DNA of 64,000 nucleotides from Chryseobacterium lactis. GTDB lineage: Bacteria; Bacteroidota; Bacteroidia; Flavobacteriales; Weeksellaceae. Below the pieces are notes generated by a model that was not told where the DNA came from, did no database searches, and worked only from the letters and a program-made list of their open reading frames with translations. The translations under genes were made by a program, and so were the position numbers. The stretch is taken from contig NZ_CP033924.1 in the NCBI RefSeq assembly GCF_003815875.1, positions 1,984,001 through 2,048,000 of the forward strand. The letters run 5' to 3'. Shown in pieces: positions 52,008 through 60,760 of this stretch (position 1 is its first letter; each line of letters opens with the position of its first letter).

Positions 52008-52170
52008 ATAAATTTTATTAAATGGTTGTGAATTTGATTATGTTGAATCAAAAATAATAATAAAATGAAAACAAATCACATTTTTGTGAAATTATTTTAA
52101 GTTGTGCTTTCTTAAGGGAAGCACGGAGATTTCTGTCTGAGAAATTGTAGAATGAAAGGGAGTTTCAAAT

Positions 52171-52204
52171 AAAAAAAGCGTCTCCTAATAGGTTGGGAAA
52201 CGCT
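52171..52204 (-). terminator. Rho-independent terminator of the serine hydrolase gene
   Basis: On the minus strand AGCGTTTCC pairs with GGAGACGCT (one mismatch) and runs into seven U. It lies 12 nt past the stop of the gene at 52216. Confidence 0.75.
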
Positions 52205-52215
52205 GTTGATTTTTT

Positions 52216-53349
52216 TTATTCAATATATTTTAATTGTAATAATATCCTTCTGATATGTCCGGTAATAAAAGCATTGTTATTGGTGAGCCAAACAATAGAC
52301 ATCTGCTTTTCAGGAATGATCATAAGATGTGATTTAAAACCTCCCTGATCTCCGGCATGTTCAATAACTTTTACCTTTTCTTCCGTTTTTATTCCGGAAT
52401 AGAACCCGTTATGAACGAACCAGATTCCGGTGTGATCGGCCATTTTTTCACTTTTCCAGTTAGAAGGTTTCCAGACGGTTTTGGATTCTTCGATAGTCTT
52501 ACAATCTGTAAATTTACATTGTTGAAGAGCCGAAATGTATTTTTTCAAGTCCTCAACAGAGCTCCATACACCACCATTTCCGGCAGCCGCAAAAGTTGGG
52601 GATTCACCATAATCATATTCTTCGTAGGCATTTTTTCTGAGAACATATCCGTGAGCTACACCTTTATCCGGAAAACTACCGTCAGTAATAGTCGTATTTT
52701 TCATCCCTGAAGGCTTGAATATATTTTCTGCAATAAAATGCTGCCATTTTGTATGGCTTGTTTTTTCAATAATTAAAGCAAGTCCATTATAAGCAGGATT
52801 GGAATAATTCGATTTCGTTCCCGGCTCAAATTCCAGTGAGTCTGTTAATTTTAATGGATTAAAATTTTCTTCGTCCTTCGCTGTCAGATAAAATATACTG
52901 TCTTTGTCAACATGTCTGATATCCGGAAGTCCGGAAGTATGGCTTAGAAGATGACGAAGGGTGATGCCGGAAACAACTTTTCTGTTTTTGAAGTCGGGGA
53001 AGAACTTCAGAAGAGGATCTTCAAGGGAAAGCTTTTTCTTATTCCGGAGAATCAGGATTCCATAAGACACAAAAGTTTTTGTGATTGAACCTAAATTAGA
53101 TACTGTTTTATTGGTAAATTTTTCCTTTGTTTTGAGGTCGGCAAGTCCAAATGAATTTTCATAGAGTATCTTATCCCCTTGTTGAATCAAAATACTTCCT
53201 CCGGGATCATTTTCATTAAAAACCTTTGAAAACGCAGAGTCAAGTTTTGTTTTTAAAAGCTCTTCCCGGTTTTGTCCGTAGCAAATAAATGTTGTCGTAA
53301 GAATCAAGAAAAGAGAAGCTTTTGCTTTTAAATAAAAATGAATAAACAT
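52216..53349 (-). CDS. Beta-lactamase-fold serine hydrolase
   Basis: A 377-residue exported protein (signal peptide to about residue 26, ICYGQ). The penicillin-binding-fold motifs are SxxK in LGSITKTF, YxN in YSNPAYN, and HAGDQGG in place of KTG. This is the class C beta-lactamase-like (PF00144) group, which includes esterases and D-peptidases. It lacks features that would identify a true AmpC beta-lactamase, so a resistance role should not be assumed. Confidence 0.88.
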   Translation of the reverse strand: MFIHFYLKAKASLFLILTTTFICYGQNREELLKTKLDSAFSKVFNENDPGGSILIQQGDKILYENSFGLADLKTKEKFTNKTVSNLGSITKTFVSYGILILRNKKKLSLEDPLLKFFPDFKNRKVVSGITLRHLLSHTSGLPDIRHVDKDSIFYLTAKDEENFNPLKLTDSLEFEPGTKSNYSNPAYNGLALIIEKTSHTKWQHFIAENIFKPSGMKNTTITDGSFPDKGVAHGYVLRKNAYEEYDYGESPTFAAAGNGGVWSSVEDLKKYISALQQCKFTDCKTIEESKTVWKPSNWKSEKMADHTGIWFVHNGFYSGIKTEEKVKVIEHAGDQGGFKSHLMIIPEKQMSIVWLTNNNAFITGHIRRILLQLKYIE

Positions 53350-53379
53350 GGTTTTTGCGGTTTTAGTTTTAAATGTTTC

Positions 53380-53970
53380 TTATAATTCTGATGCTTCTTT
53401 TTCTTTGTGATAAAAAATAGTTTTTTTATTCATGATCTCGTATTCAATCCCTATACTGTCCTTATTAACGTCTACAAGTCTCGCCTTTTGGATGGGTTGG
53501 TTTTCTCCCTCAATGTCGTTGGTAAAATGATCCTGAAATACCTTTTCTACAATAAACAAATAAGGAGTTTGGTAAATGCCTTTTTCAATAATTCCTTCTT
53601 TTTTGTAGACAGAAATCTGGGGTTTATGTAAGACATTCGGACGTGTTCTTTCAATTCTGTAAGTATCATCAAGCTGAATTTGCTGATAATCATCCAGCGT
53701 AGAAAAATAATTGACCAAAGCAAAGAAAGGAATCATCATCGGCAGCATGCTCAAAAGTATGGTAAAGGCCAGGAATACAAAATAAGCCTTCATGATCTTT
53801 TTTTTCCAAAACCAGATGATCATAAATAGGGTCATGGCCAACCAGATCCAGTTGATGATTTTATCAGTATAATAGCCGGAAAAGCTATAATGATTAAAAC
53901 TTAAAATAACTTCTGTAAGAAAAATTAAACTGACGATCGAGTAGAGTATGGTGATGTGGGTATTCTTCAT
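53380..53970 (-). CDS. Hypothetical membrane protein
   Basis: A 196-residue protein with about three membrane helices in the first 95 residues (TILYSIVSLIFLTEVIL, WIWLAMTLFMIIWF, AYFVFLAFTILLSMLPMMI) and a soluble C-terminal domain. Not recognised. The gap to dtd upstream is 7 nt, so the two are co-transcribed. Confidence 0.65.
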   Translation of the reverse strand: MKNTHITILYSIVSLIFLTEVILSFNHYSFSGYYTDKIINWIWLAMTLFMIIWFWKKKIMKAYFVFLAFTILLSMLPMMIPFFALVNYFSTLDDYQQIQLDDTYRIERTRPNVLHKPQISVYKKEGIIEKGIYQTPYLFIVEKVFQDHFTNDIEGENQPIQKARLVDVNKDSIGIEYEIMNKKTIFYHKEKEASEL

Positions 53971-53977
53971 TTTATCA

Positions 53978-54427
53978 TCAGCTTTTGGTGATTGAATCCA
54001 TCACAATCGTTACAGGTCCGTCGTTGATAAGAGAAACTTTCATGTCGGCACCAAAAATTCCACTTGCTGTTTTTAACCCTGATTTTGCCATTTCCTCTTT
54101 AAAATAATCAAATAAAGGAACTGCTTTATCAGGTTTGGCTGCTTTTATAAATGATGGTCGGTTTCCCTTTTTATAATCTGCAATCAAGGTAAATTGGCTG
54201 ATGCAGAGAATCTCTCCCGAGATATCTTTTACCGAAAGGTTGAGTTTGTCGTCTTCATCTCCAAAAATTCTGAGATTTAAAACTTTTTGTACCAACCAGT
54301 CAACGTCTGTTTTTTCATCATTTTCATCAACACCTACCAGTAGTAGTAAGCCTTTTCCGATTTCTCCGACGATTTTTCCGTCTACTTTTACATGGGCTTC
54401 TGAAACTCTTTGTACAACGATCTTCAT
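53978..54427 (-). CDS. dtd: D-aminoacyl-tRNA deacylase
   Basis: A 149-residue enzyme that removes D-amino acids from mischarged tRNA. Both family motifs are present: CISQFTLIADYKKGNRPSF and the near-terminal NDGPVTIVMDS. The N-terminus MKIVVQRVSEAHVKVDG is typical. Length matches the family. Confidence 0.96.
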   Translation of the reverse strand: MKIVVQRVSEAHVKVDGKIVGEIGKGLLLLVGVDENDEKTDVDWLVQKVLNLRIFGDEDDKLNLSVKDISGEILCISQFTLIADYKKGNRPSFIKAAKPDKAVPLFDYFKEEMAKSGLKTASGIFGADMKVSLINDGPVTIVMDSITKS

Positions 54428-54788
54428 TTTAAAATAATAATGGTCAACAATATTTGTGTTTTTTCTTAAAAGAATGTAAGTATCCTGGAATCAAATTATA
54501 ATTCTGTTTCTTTTTAAGCTTAAAAATAGAATGTTACCATTTTATTGCTATCCTACATGGAAACTTAATTTCTAAGTTTCATTTCTTTTCAAAATTTTAT
54601 ACGTAAAAATACTGTTTTTATTCATATCATTGCCTGTCTTTACACATTTATGAATCCAGGATTGATGGACCCTTTTCTTTCTTAAGGACGATGGAAGTAA
54701 TGTTCAATCTTTTTTAGGAAAGGTTTTGCCAAATTTCCAGAGATCGATTGTAAAGCGTTGAGAAAATAAAAACTAAAAAAAGAATACC
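54428..54788. other. Intergenic region between dtd and the second GLPGLI gene
   Basis: About 360 nt between divergent genes. I see no gene. Its one clear structure is the palindrome at 54560-54580. Promoters for both flanking genes should lie here, but no consensus pair stands out. Confidence 0.4.
54560..54580. promoter_or_regulatory. Palindrome, possible operator
   Basis: GAAACTTA-ATTTC-TAAGTTTC has perfect 8-bp arms with a 5-nt centre and no adjacent T-run, which fits a protein-binding site better than a terminator. No regulator gene is adjacent. Confidence 0.4.
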
Positions 54789-55622
54789 ATGAAGAAGATG
54801 ATTGCTTTATTATTACTGATTTTCAACGGTCTGCTATTTGCCCAAAATGACCGGTTCATTTATGAACTCAAATATAAGAGAGATTCCGTCTCCGCGGAGA
54901 TTACAAAAGAAAATTATTATCTGGATATTACCAAAGATGATGTTGCCTACTACAACAGGTTGTATTACATAAGAGACTCCATATTTACTGCGACAGGAAT
55001 GCATGGATTTCAGGGATTTAAATTAACTTCATTTTTAACCAAAAAATTAAATAGTTCTCTATATGAAAACTATGAATATATCGGTGACGTCAACTTTTAT
55101 AAAATCGAAGAACCTGTACATCTTGATTGGAAAATTTCAAATGATACAAAGATGATTAATGAATTGAAAGTTCAAAAAGCAGAAATATATTTTGGAGGAA
55201 GAAATTGGACCGCCTGGTTTACGCCGGAAATCCCTTTATCATATGGACCATATAAATTCAATGGTTTGCCGGGACTCATTACGGAAATGTATGATGATAA
55301 AAAGAATTATATTTTCAAACTGGTTAAAAGTGAAAAAATTCCGGAAAATTATGAGAGTTATAATGTGAAGGAATTTAGGAAAGGCGCAATACCCACCAAT
55401 TATAAAAAGCTATCCACATTAAAACTGGAATTATATAAAGATCCGTTTAAGTATGTTTTTAACGGAAAACTCAGTATTCCCGAAGGAAAGAAACTGCTGC
55501 TTGATGACGGAACTATTTTAAGCAAAGATGAATTAAAACCTGCTGAGAAAAGAGAAAGAGAAAAAATCAGATCATTCAATAATCCTATAGAGCTGGATAA
55601 GGCTGTTAAATACCCGAACTAG
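54789..55622 (+). CDS. GLPGLI family protein, second copy
   Basis: A 277-residue exported protein with a signal peptide ending LLFAQ. FNGLPGLI follows NWTAWFTPEIP, as in the protein at 4704; the C-terminus (NNPIELDKAVKYP) is also shared. Unlike the first copy it has no receptor gene next to it and no TTAACC repeats upstream. Function is unknown for the family. Confidence 0.9.
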   Translation: MKKMIALLLLIFNGLLFAQNDRFIYELKYKRDSVSAEITKENYYLDITKDDVAYYNRLYYIRDSIFTATGMHGFQGFKLTSFLTKKLNSSLYENYEYIGDVNFYKIEEPVHLDWKISNDTKMINELKVQKAEIYFGGRNWTAWFTPEIPLSYGPYKFNGLPGLITEMYDDKKNYIFKLVKSEKIPENYESYNVKEFRKGAIPTNYKKLSTLKLELYKDPFKYVFNGKLSIPEGKKLLLDDGTILSKDELKPAEKREREKIRSFNNPIELDKAVKYPN

Positions 55623-55628
55623 AGTAAA

Positions 55629-55654
55629 AAACCACAATACTTTTATTGTGGTTT
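55629..55654. terminator. Bidirectional terminator
   Basis: AAACCACAATA and its complement form an 11-bp stem with a 4-nt loop, flanked by A- and T-runs, between convergent genes. Confidence 0.85.
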
Positions 55655-55665
55655 TTTATTGATAT

Positions 55666-56121
55666 TTAGTAGTAAATACTTAAAGTTTTGGTTGCCGCAT
55701 CATAATTATAAGGATAGGTTTTAGGAGGAAGTGAGGTTTTAGAACCTGATTCCGGCTGCCCGGTTCTTAAGATCCATCGGGTATTATCTGCAGGACATAT
55801 AATGGCGATATCATCCTTTACTTCAAGTGTCGTGTTGTTGGCAGGACATAAATGAGGTGCATTACGGTCATACGCTTTGAATCCATTTCCGGTGTTGACA
55901 ACGATTAATCCCCTTGTTCCGGATTGTTGTTCATTGATGTAAACCCAGCCATTATTATAGTTCAAATTATTGTAGGCAGGCAGGTTTAAATTTAATGTAA
56001 CGTTGATTGGATTATTCGGAAAGCAGCTTACGGTATCTTCTCTACTTCCGCAAGAGTTTATAGATAAATTACTGAAAATCAATAAAGTAAAAAAGGATAT
56101 TATTGAGAAAGTTTTTTTCAT
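55666..56121 (-). CDS. Lipoprotein with a Rieske-like sequence lacking cluster ligands
   Basis: A 151-residue protein with a lipobox (NLSINSCGS, Cys near residue 24). The segment APHLCPANNTTLEVKDDIAIICPADNTRW has the layout of the two Rieske loops. The normal C-x-H and C-x-x-H ligand pairs are incomplete (HLCP, then ICPADN without the His). It is probably a Rieske-fold protein without a cluster; this is inference from spacing. Confidence 0.6.
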   Translation of the reverse strand: MKKTFSIISFFTLLIFSNLSINSCGSREDTVSCFPNNPINVTLNLNLPAYNNLNYNNGWVYINEQQSGTRGLIVVNTGNGFKAYDRNAPHLCPANNTTLEVKDDIAIICPADNTRWILRTGQPESGSKTSLPPKTYPYNYDAATKTLSIYY

Positions 56122-56231
56122 TTGAATTTAAATTTTTATATATTTGTAAAAATTAAACGATTATAACACGTAAAACATTGTCCGGCAAATGTCGGATTAT
56201 TTTTTTATACTAAAACTAAATTTTGAAAATT

Positions 56232-56702
56232 ATGGCAAGCTACGTAACTAAGGAGGGGCTAGAGAAAATGAAAGCTGAGCTGGAACAGTTGGAAACTGTG
56301 GAAAGACCAAAGATTACTCAACAGATCGCTGAAGCAAGAGACAAAGGAGATTTGTCTGAAAATGCAGAATATGATGCGGCTAAAGAGGCTCAAGGTATGC
56401 TTGAGATGAGAATTTCCAAGCTTAAAGATGTTATTTCTACCTCTAAGATTATAGACGAAAGCCAATTAGATACTTCAAAAGTTTCTATCCTGACAACGGT
56501 GAAACTTAAAAACAATGCGACTAAACAAGAGCAGGTATTTACATTGGTGCCGGATAACGAAAGTGACCTTAAAACAGGGAAGATCTCTGTAAATACACCT
56601 ATTGCAAAAGGCCTTCTTGGAAAAGTGGTAGGAGAAACTGCGGAAATCACGCTACCAAACGGAAATAAACTTTCTTTTGAAGTATTAGACATTACTTTAT
56701 AG
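56232..56702 (+). CDS. greA: Transcription elongation factor GreA
   Basis: A 156-residue factor that stimulates transcript cleavage by stalled RNA polymerase. The N-terminal coiled coil has the acidic tip GDLSENAEYDAAKE, and the C-terminal FKBP-like domain ends GNKLSFEVLDITL. The ATG at 56232 is used (MASYVTKEGLEKM); the in-frame TTG at 56223 is not. The HIT gene follows after a pyrimidine-rich gap. Confidence 0.96.
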   Translation: MASYVTKEGLEKMKAELEQLETVERPKITQQIAEARDKGDLSENAEYDAAKEAQGMLEMRISKLKDVISTSKIIDESQLDTSKVSILTTVKLKNNATKQEQVFTLVPDNESDLKTGKISVNTPIAKGLLGKVVGETAEITLPNGNKLSFEVLDITL

Positions 56703-56722
56703 TCTGATCACAACTTTCCATT

Positions 56723-56754
56723 TCTAACTTCTCACATCTAACCTCTAACTTCTA
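56723..56754. repeat. Repeated TCTAACYTCT phrase in greA-HIT gap
   Basis: TCTAACTTCT (56723), then TCTAACCTCTAACTTCTA (56737), fill the gap. It resembles one arm of the phrase-built paa intercistronic repeats, but no complementary arm is present. Confidence 0.45.
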
Positions 56755-56761
56755 TTATAAA

Positions 56762-57151
56762 ATGAGCACTATATTCACAAAAATCATCAACGGTGAAATT
56801 CCCTCGTACAAAATTGCGGAAGATGAAAACTTTATAGCATTCTTAGACGCAATGCCATTGGTGAAAGGACATACCCTTGTAGTTCCTAAAAAAGAAGTGG
56901 ATTTGATTTTTGATCTTGAAAGTGAAGAATACAAAAACCTTTGGGGATTTGCCCAAGAGGTTGCCAAGAAGATCAAAACTGCAATTCCATGTGTAAGAGT
57001 AGGAGTAGCGGTAGTAGGACTTGAAGTTCCTCATGCACACATCCATCTGATCCCTTTAAACAAGATGGAAGACATGAACTTCAGAAATGAAAGATTAAAA
57101 TTAACGAACGAAGAATATACAGAGATTCAAAACTCAATTATTAATTCTTAA
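56762..57151 (+). CDS. HIT-family nucleotide-binding hydrolase
   Basis: A 129-residue protein with the histidine triad VPHAHIHLIPL at the C-terminal side and the family start IFTKIINGEIPSYKI. HIT proteins of this type hydrolyse AMP-linked dinucleotides or phosphoramidates. It follows greA and is closed by a terminator before clpX. Confidence 0.93.
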   Translation: MSTIFTKIINGEIPSYKIAEDENFIAFLDAMPLVKGHTLVVPKKEVDLIFDLESEEYKNLWGFAQEVAKKIKTAIPCVRVGVAVVGLEVPHAHIHLIPLNKMEDMNFRNERLKLTNEEYTEIQNSIINS

Positions 57152-57157
57152 AAAACC

Positions 57158-57191
57158 GAAAATCGTAAAAAAGAAATTTTTTACGATTTTC
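57158..57191 (+). terminator. Terminator hairpin after HIT gene
   Basis: A perfect 15-bp stem (GAAAATCGTAAAAAA and complement) with a GAAA loop, 7 nt past the stop. The following T-tract is short. Confidence 0.7.
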
Positions 57192-57217
57192 TTTAACGTA
57201 TACATATATTATATAAT

Positions 57218-58405
57218 ATGAATTCAAACCAGTGTTCTTTCTGCGGTAGAAAAAGAAATGAAGTACAGATGCTGATTTCTGGGCAGAACGGTTTTATTTG
57301 TGAAAATTGTATAGAACAAGCACACACTATTGTTAAAGACAGTGCCTCCAAAACAGAATACTCACCTGCAGACAGTATGGAGGAGCTTAAAAAGCCGAAA
57401 CAGATCAAAGAATTTCTTGATCAATATGTAATTGGCCAGGATCAGGCTAAAAAACAGCTTTCGATAGCTGTTTACAATCACTATAAGAGACTTCTTCATG
57501 CTCAGGACGAAAACAGAGAAGTAGAACTTGAGAAGTCCAATATCATTATGATAGGAGAGACGGGAACCGGGAAAACGTTACTGGCAAAAACGATTGCCAG
57601 AGAACTGAACGTTCCTTTCTGTATTGTAGATGCAACGATTCTGACTGAAGCCGGATATGTGGGAGAAGATGTTGAAAGTATTCTTTCCAGACTATTGATG
57701 GTTGCCGATTATGATGTGGAAAAGGCAGAAAAAGGAATTGTCTTTATTGATGAGATTGATAAAATCGCAAGAAAATCAGATAACCCGAGTATTACAAGAG
57801 ATGTTTCCGGAGAAGGAGTACAGCAGGGATTATTGAAATTATTAGAAGGAAGTATCGTAAACGTTCCACCACAGGGAGGAAGAAAACACCCGGACCAAAA
57901 ATATATCCAGGTAAATACGCAAAATATATTATTCATTGCTGGAGGAGCTTTTGACGGGATCAAGGAGATCATCGAAAGAAGAATGAACAAACAGGCAATT
58001 GGTTTCAGCTCAGAAAAAATCAATAAAACGGATGAAGACGAGTATGTATTAACAAATATTAATGCAGTCGATCTTCGTTCTTTCGGATTAATTCCCGAAC
58101 TTTTAGGAAGATTTCCAATCATTACTTACCTCGATAAACTCACAAAAGAAACGTTGGTAAGAATCATGAAGGAGCCTAAAAATTCAATTGTGAATCAATT
58201 TGTGGAACTTTTCAAGATGGATGGCACGGATTTGGCAATTACGGACGGAGCAATCGAAAGAATTGTAGAAGAAACCATTGAAAAAGGATTAGGAGCGAGA
58301 GGGTTAAGAGGAACTACTGAAAAAGTTCTGGAAGACTATATGTTTTCAATCGGAGAGGACAAAAAGATTGTCTTAACTGAAGATAATATTTTGATTAATA
58401 GATAA
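57218..58405 (+). CDS. clpX: ClpX, unfoldase subunit of ClpXP
   Basis: A 395-residue protein. The N-terminal zinc-binding domain has CSFCGRKR and CENC. The AAA+ domain has the Walker A GETGTGKTLLAK and Walker B IVFIDEIDKIA; sensor and pore loops are present (GYVGEDVES). The C-terminal small domain ends the protein. It unfolds substrates for ClpP. clpP itself is not in the window. Confidence 0.97.
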   Translation: MNSNQCSFCGRKRNEVQMLISGQNGFICENCIEQAHTIVKDSASKTEYSPADSMEELKKPKQIKEFLDQYVIGQDQAKKQLSIAVYNHYKRLLHAQDENREVELEKSNIIMIGETGTGKTLLAKTIARELNVPFCIVDATILTEAGYVGEDVESILSRLLMVADYDVEKAEKGIVFIDEIDKIARKSDNPSITRDVSGEGVQQGLLKLLEGSIVNVPPQGGRKHPDQKYIQVNTQNILFIAGGAFDGIKEIIERRMNKQAIGFSSEKINKTDEDEYVLTNINAVDLRSFGLIPELLGRFPIITYLDKLTKETLVRIMKEPKNSIVNQFVELFKMDGTDLAITDGAIERIVEETIEKGLGARGLRGTTEKVLEDYMFSIGEDKKIVLTEDNILINR

Positions 58406-58434
58406 AAATATTTTTTTTTTATAGAAAAAAATAA

Positions 58435-58442
58435 TACCTTTG
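58435..58442 (+). promoter_or_regulatory. -7 element of the surface protein gene
   Basis: TACCTTTG matches TAnnTTTG 38 nt before the ATG at 58481. A T-run occupies the -33 position (58411-58420). Confidence 0.6.
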
Positions 58443-58480
58443 CGGGTGAAGATTGTATTAACACACAAATAATTTATACA

Positions 58481-60472
58481 ATGAGAAAAAGTTTATTTGC
58501 TATAGGTCTCTTAGCAATCAGTTATTCTGTTCAGGCGCAGATATTATGTCATGTTGACACTGGTGCTAATATGTATGTGAGCGAAGGCACCCTTGTTTAT
58601 AGTGGGGGCGGTGTACAAACAAGAGATAATGGTCTTGTTGAGTTACACGGAAACATGATGGTCGTAGGAGCAACTACAGACGCTTTTAAAACAATTACAA
58701 CTGCCGGCGCAGATAAAACTGACGGTGGAAATATTGTTCTAAAAATGAATGATGCTGCCAACTTTGCGACTTCTACTTACGGCCAGTTATATATTCAAGG
58801 TTTATCCCAAGCCGGAATTACTGGTATCGTAACTAAGGAATATCGTACCAACAGACAAGGTAACGGTAACTACTTCCAACAAATTGCCCTTCCATTCTTT
58901 GGAAAAGCAGTTAGTTCATTATCTACTGAGCTTGGTAAAACTTTTGGAACTACCAGAAGTGTAAACAACGCTAACTCTGTGAATAATGACCTGATCTTAA
59001 AATGGAACAACACAAGTGCTGTGTCTGACCATTTCGCTAACCTTTCAACGACGACAAACGACGGTTCAGGTTACTACATGCTAGGTTCAAGAAACAATAA
59101 CTTGAATTTAGATACTCCTGTATCAGGTTCTGTCTTTACCCTTAACGGAAGGCCTTACGCAGAATTTGCAGCTCCTGTAAATTTGCAAAACGCGGGGAAT
59201 GTTAATTTTGGACCAAACGGTACCTTTAAAAATTCTTACCAGGAATATTACAATACGTATATTCAGGATCAGTTTGATTTACCTAACGGATCTTGGACAG
59301 GTACTTATGGTAAAAACATCTACCAGTTTGGTAACCCATTCCTAACCAACCTTGATTTATCCAAAATCGGATATATTGAGAACGGAACAATTACTGATGG
59401 TAACAACATTACCAATGTAATGGGGATTGAGTATACCTCAGGTACTGTAGTAACACAAAATTCCGGAGGTTCTTCTGCAACGTATACAACGGGTGCTCAG
59501 ATTCAAACATTTGACGCAGCAACTGGTATTCCTGTTGGGGATACAGGGCTTCTTATTAAGCCAATGCAACCATTTATCATTAAGCTTAGAGATAATACAG
59601 CTCAGACGTTAAACTTTAACACATTGAGAAGATTCAAAGATGTTGTGAGAGCAAACGGAGTTGATTATAACGTTAACGCGGCAAAAATGAGTCATGGTAA
59701 TGGTAACAAATCTACGGATAGAGGTACTATAAAACAATTAGCAGTCATTGGTCTTGATGCCAATAAAAATGAAATTGCAAGAACATACTATGTAGTGAGT
59801 TCTACTGCAACTTCAGGACACCAGACTTCTATTGCTTCTACAGTACAGGCAGCAGCAACTCCAATGAACCTTATCGGAACATTTGAAGAAGATGCTATCA
59901 ACGGAGGTTATGATAACAACTATACTGGTAAATATTGGTTGTATATCAATGAAGCTAATGAAAATAACTTCCAAGGGAAGAATGTAATGCTTGTAAACTA
60001 TGATCAGACTAAGATTAAGTATTACAAATTTGAAATAAAAGAAAATGCTGAACTAATTCCTACAGGAACACATCCACTTTCTGCTGGAATAGGATTCTAC
60101 TATAAACCTGAAAACGGATCGGTACAACAGGCTAAACAAGGAGATATAATCCCTGTAACTAACGAGGAATATAACTTATACTATGGAGAGCCTAACGGTA
60201 CGTTAGCTGTTGGTAAAAAAGAAGCAAAACCTTCAAGAACAGCAGTGGTTTATAATCCGGCAATTACAAATTATATTGTTAGATTTGATCCAAACTGGAA
60301 AAAAGCAGATATTGAAGTTTATGATATGAGCGGTAAACTAGTAATCTCTAAAAAAGCGGTTGATACATCCAGAGATTTTGTAATCGAGCTTGATGGCTCA
60401 GTTAAAAATTCTTACGTTGTAAAAATCGTCTCTGATAAGGGAGAAACTGTTAACACTAAAATCTTAAAATAA
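58481..60472 (+). CDS. Large secreted surface protein with T9SS-like C-terminus
   Basis: A 663-residue protein with a signal peptide (SYSVQAQ). The mature part is Asn/Thr/Gly-rich and beta-structured, without a recognised enzymatic motif. The last ~70 residues (IVRFDPNWKKADIEVYDMSG, SYVVKIVSDKGETVNTKILK) match the layout of a type A T9SS sorting domain. It is probably a surface or matrix protein. A 73-residue membrane-anchored protein follows 5 nt downstream and is co-transcribed. Confidence 0.75.
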   Translation: MRKSLFAIGLLAISYSVQAQILCHVDTGANMYVSEGTLVYSGGGVQTRDNGLVELHGNMMVVGATTDAFKTITTAGADKTDGGNIVLKMNDAANFATSTYGQLYIQGLSQAGITGIVTKEYRTNRQGNGNYFQQIALPFFGKAVSSLSTELGKTFGTTRSVNNANSVNNDLILKWNNTSAVSDHFANLSTTTNDGSGYYMLGSRNNNLNLDTPVSGSVFTLNGRPYAEFAAPVNLQNAGNVNFGPNGTFKNSYQEYYNTYIQDQFDLPNGSWTGTYGKNIYQFGNPFLTNLDLSKIGYIENGTITDGNNITNVMGIEYTSGTVVTQNSGGSSATYTTGAQIQTFDAATGIPVGDTGLLIKPMQPFIIKLRDNTAQTLNFNTLRRFKDVVRANGVDYNVNAAKMSHGNGNKSTDRGTIKQLAVIGLDANKNEIARTYYVVSSTATSGHQTSIASTVQAAATPMNLIGTFEEDAINGGYDNNYTGKYWLYINEANENNFQGKNVMLVNYDQTKIKYYKFEIKENAELIPTGTHPLSAGIGFYYKPENGSVQQAKQGDIIPVTNEEYNLYYGEPNGTLAVGKKEAKPSRTAVVYNPAITNYIVRFDPNWKKADIEVYDMSGKLVISKKAVDTSRDFVIELDGSVKNSYVVKIVSDKGETVNTKILK

Positions 60473-60477
60473 ACAAT

Positions 60478-60699
60478 ATGAAGACTATTAATAAACTAGT
60501 ATCCGCATTTTTTCTTCTTGCTGTGTTGTTTGTACAAGCGGCGCCACCTGTACCAGGTGGAGGCGGTGGTACCGGAGGACACGGTACCGGTGGGGGAGAC
60601 CCGGCAGCACCAATTGATATGTATGTATATGTACTTTCTATTGTAGCAATCGCATTTATTGTGTTGTTTACTAAAAAGTATAAAAATGTAAAAGCATAA
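60478..60699 (+). CDS. Small Gly-rich protein with PID-CTERM-like tail
   Basis: A 73-residue protein with a signal peptide (to about residue 21, LFVQA) and a short Pro/Gly-rich mature segment. The tail is PIDMYVYVLSIVAIAFIVLF followed by basic residues. This tripartite tail (short PID motif, membrane helix, basic end) is the pattern of Flavobacteriia PID-CTERM-type sorting signals; the assignment is from memory of that pattern. It sits in one unit with the surface protein and is followed by a terminator. Confidence 0.65.
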   Translation: MKTINKLVSAFFLLAVLFVQAAPPVPGGGGGTGGHGTGGGDPAAPIDMYVYVLSIVAIAFIVLFTKKYKNVKA

Positions 60700-60720
60700 A
60701 ATTTTATTAAAATAATATTA

Positions 60721-60751
60721 AACTCTCTGATTAATCAGAGAGTTTTTTTAT
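60721..60751 (+). terminator. Rho-independent terminator
   Basis: AACTCTCTGA and TCAGAGAGTT form a 10-bp stem over TTAA, followed by a T-run. It ends the surface-protein unit. Confidence 0.88.
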
Positions 60752-60760
60752 TTTTACTCT

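Noticed and set aside
52216..53349. AmpC-type beta-lactamase resistance gene
   Set aside because: The protein has the fold motifs but HAGDQGG in place of KTG, and a general serine-hydrolase context.
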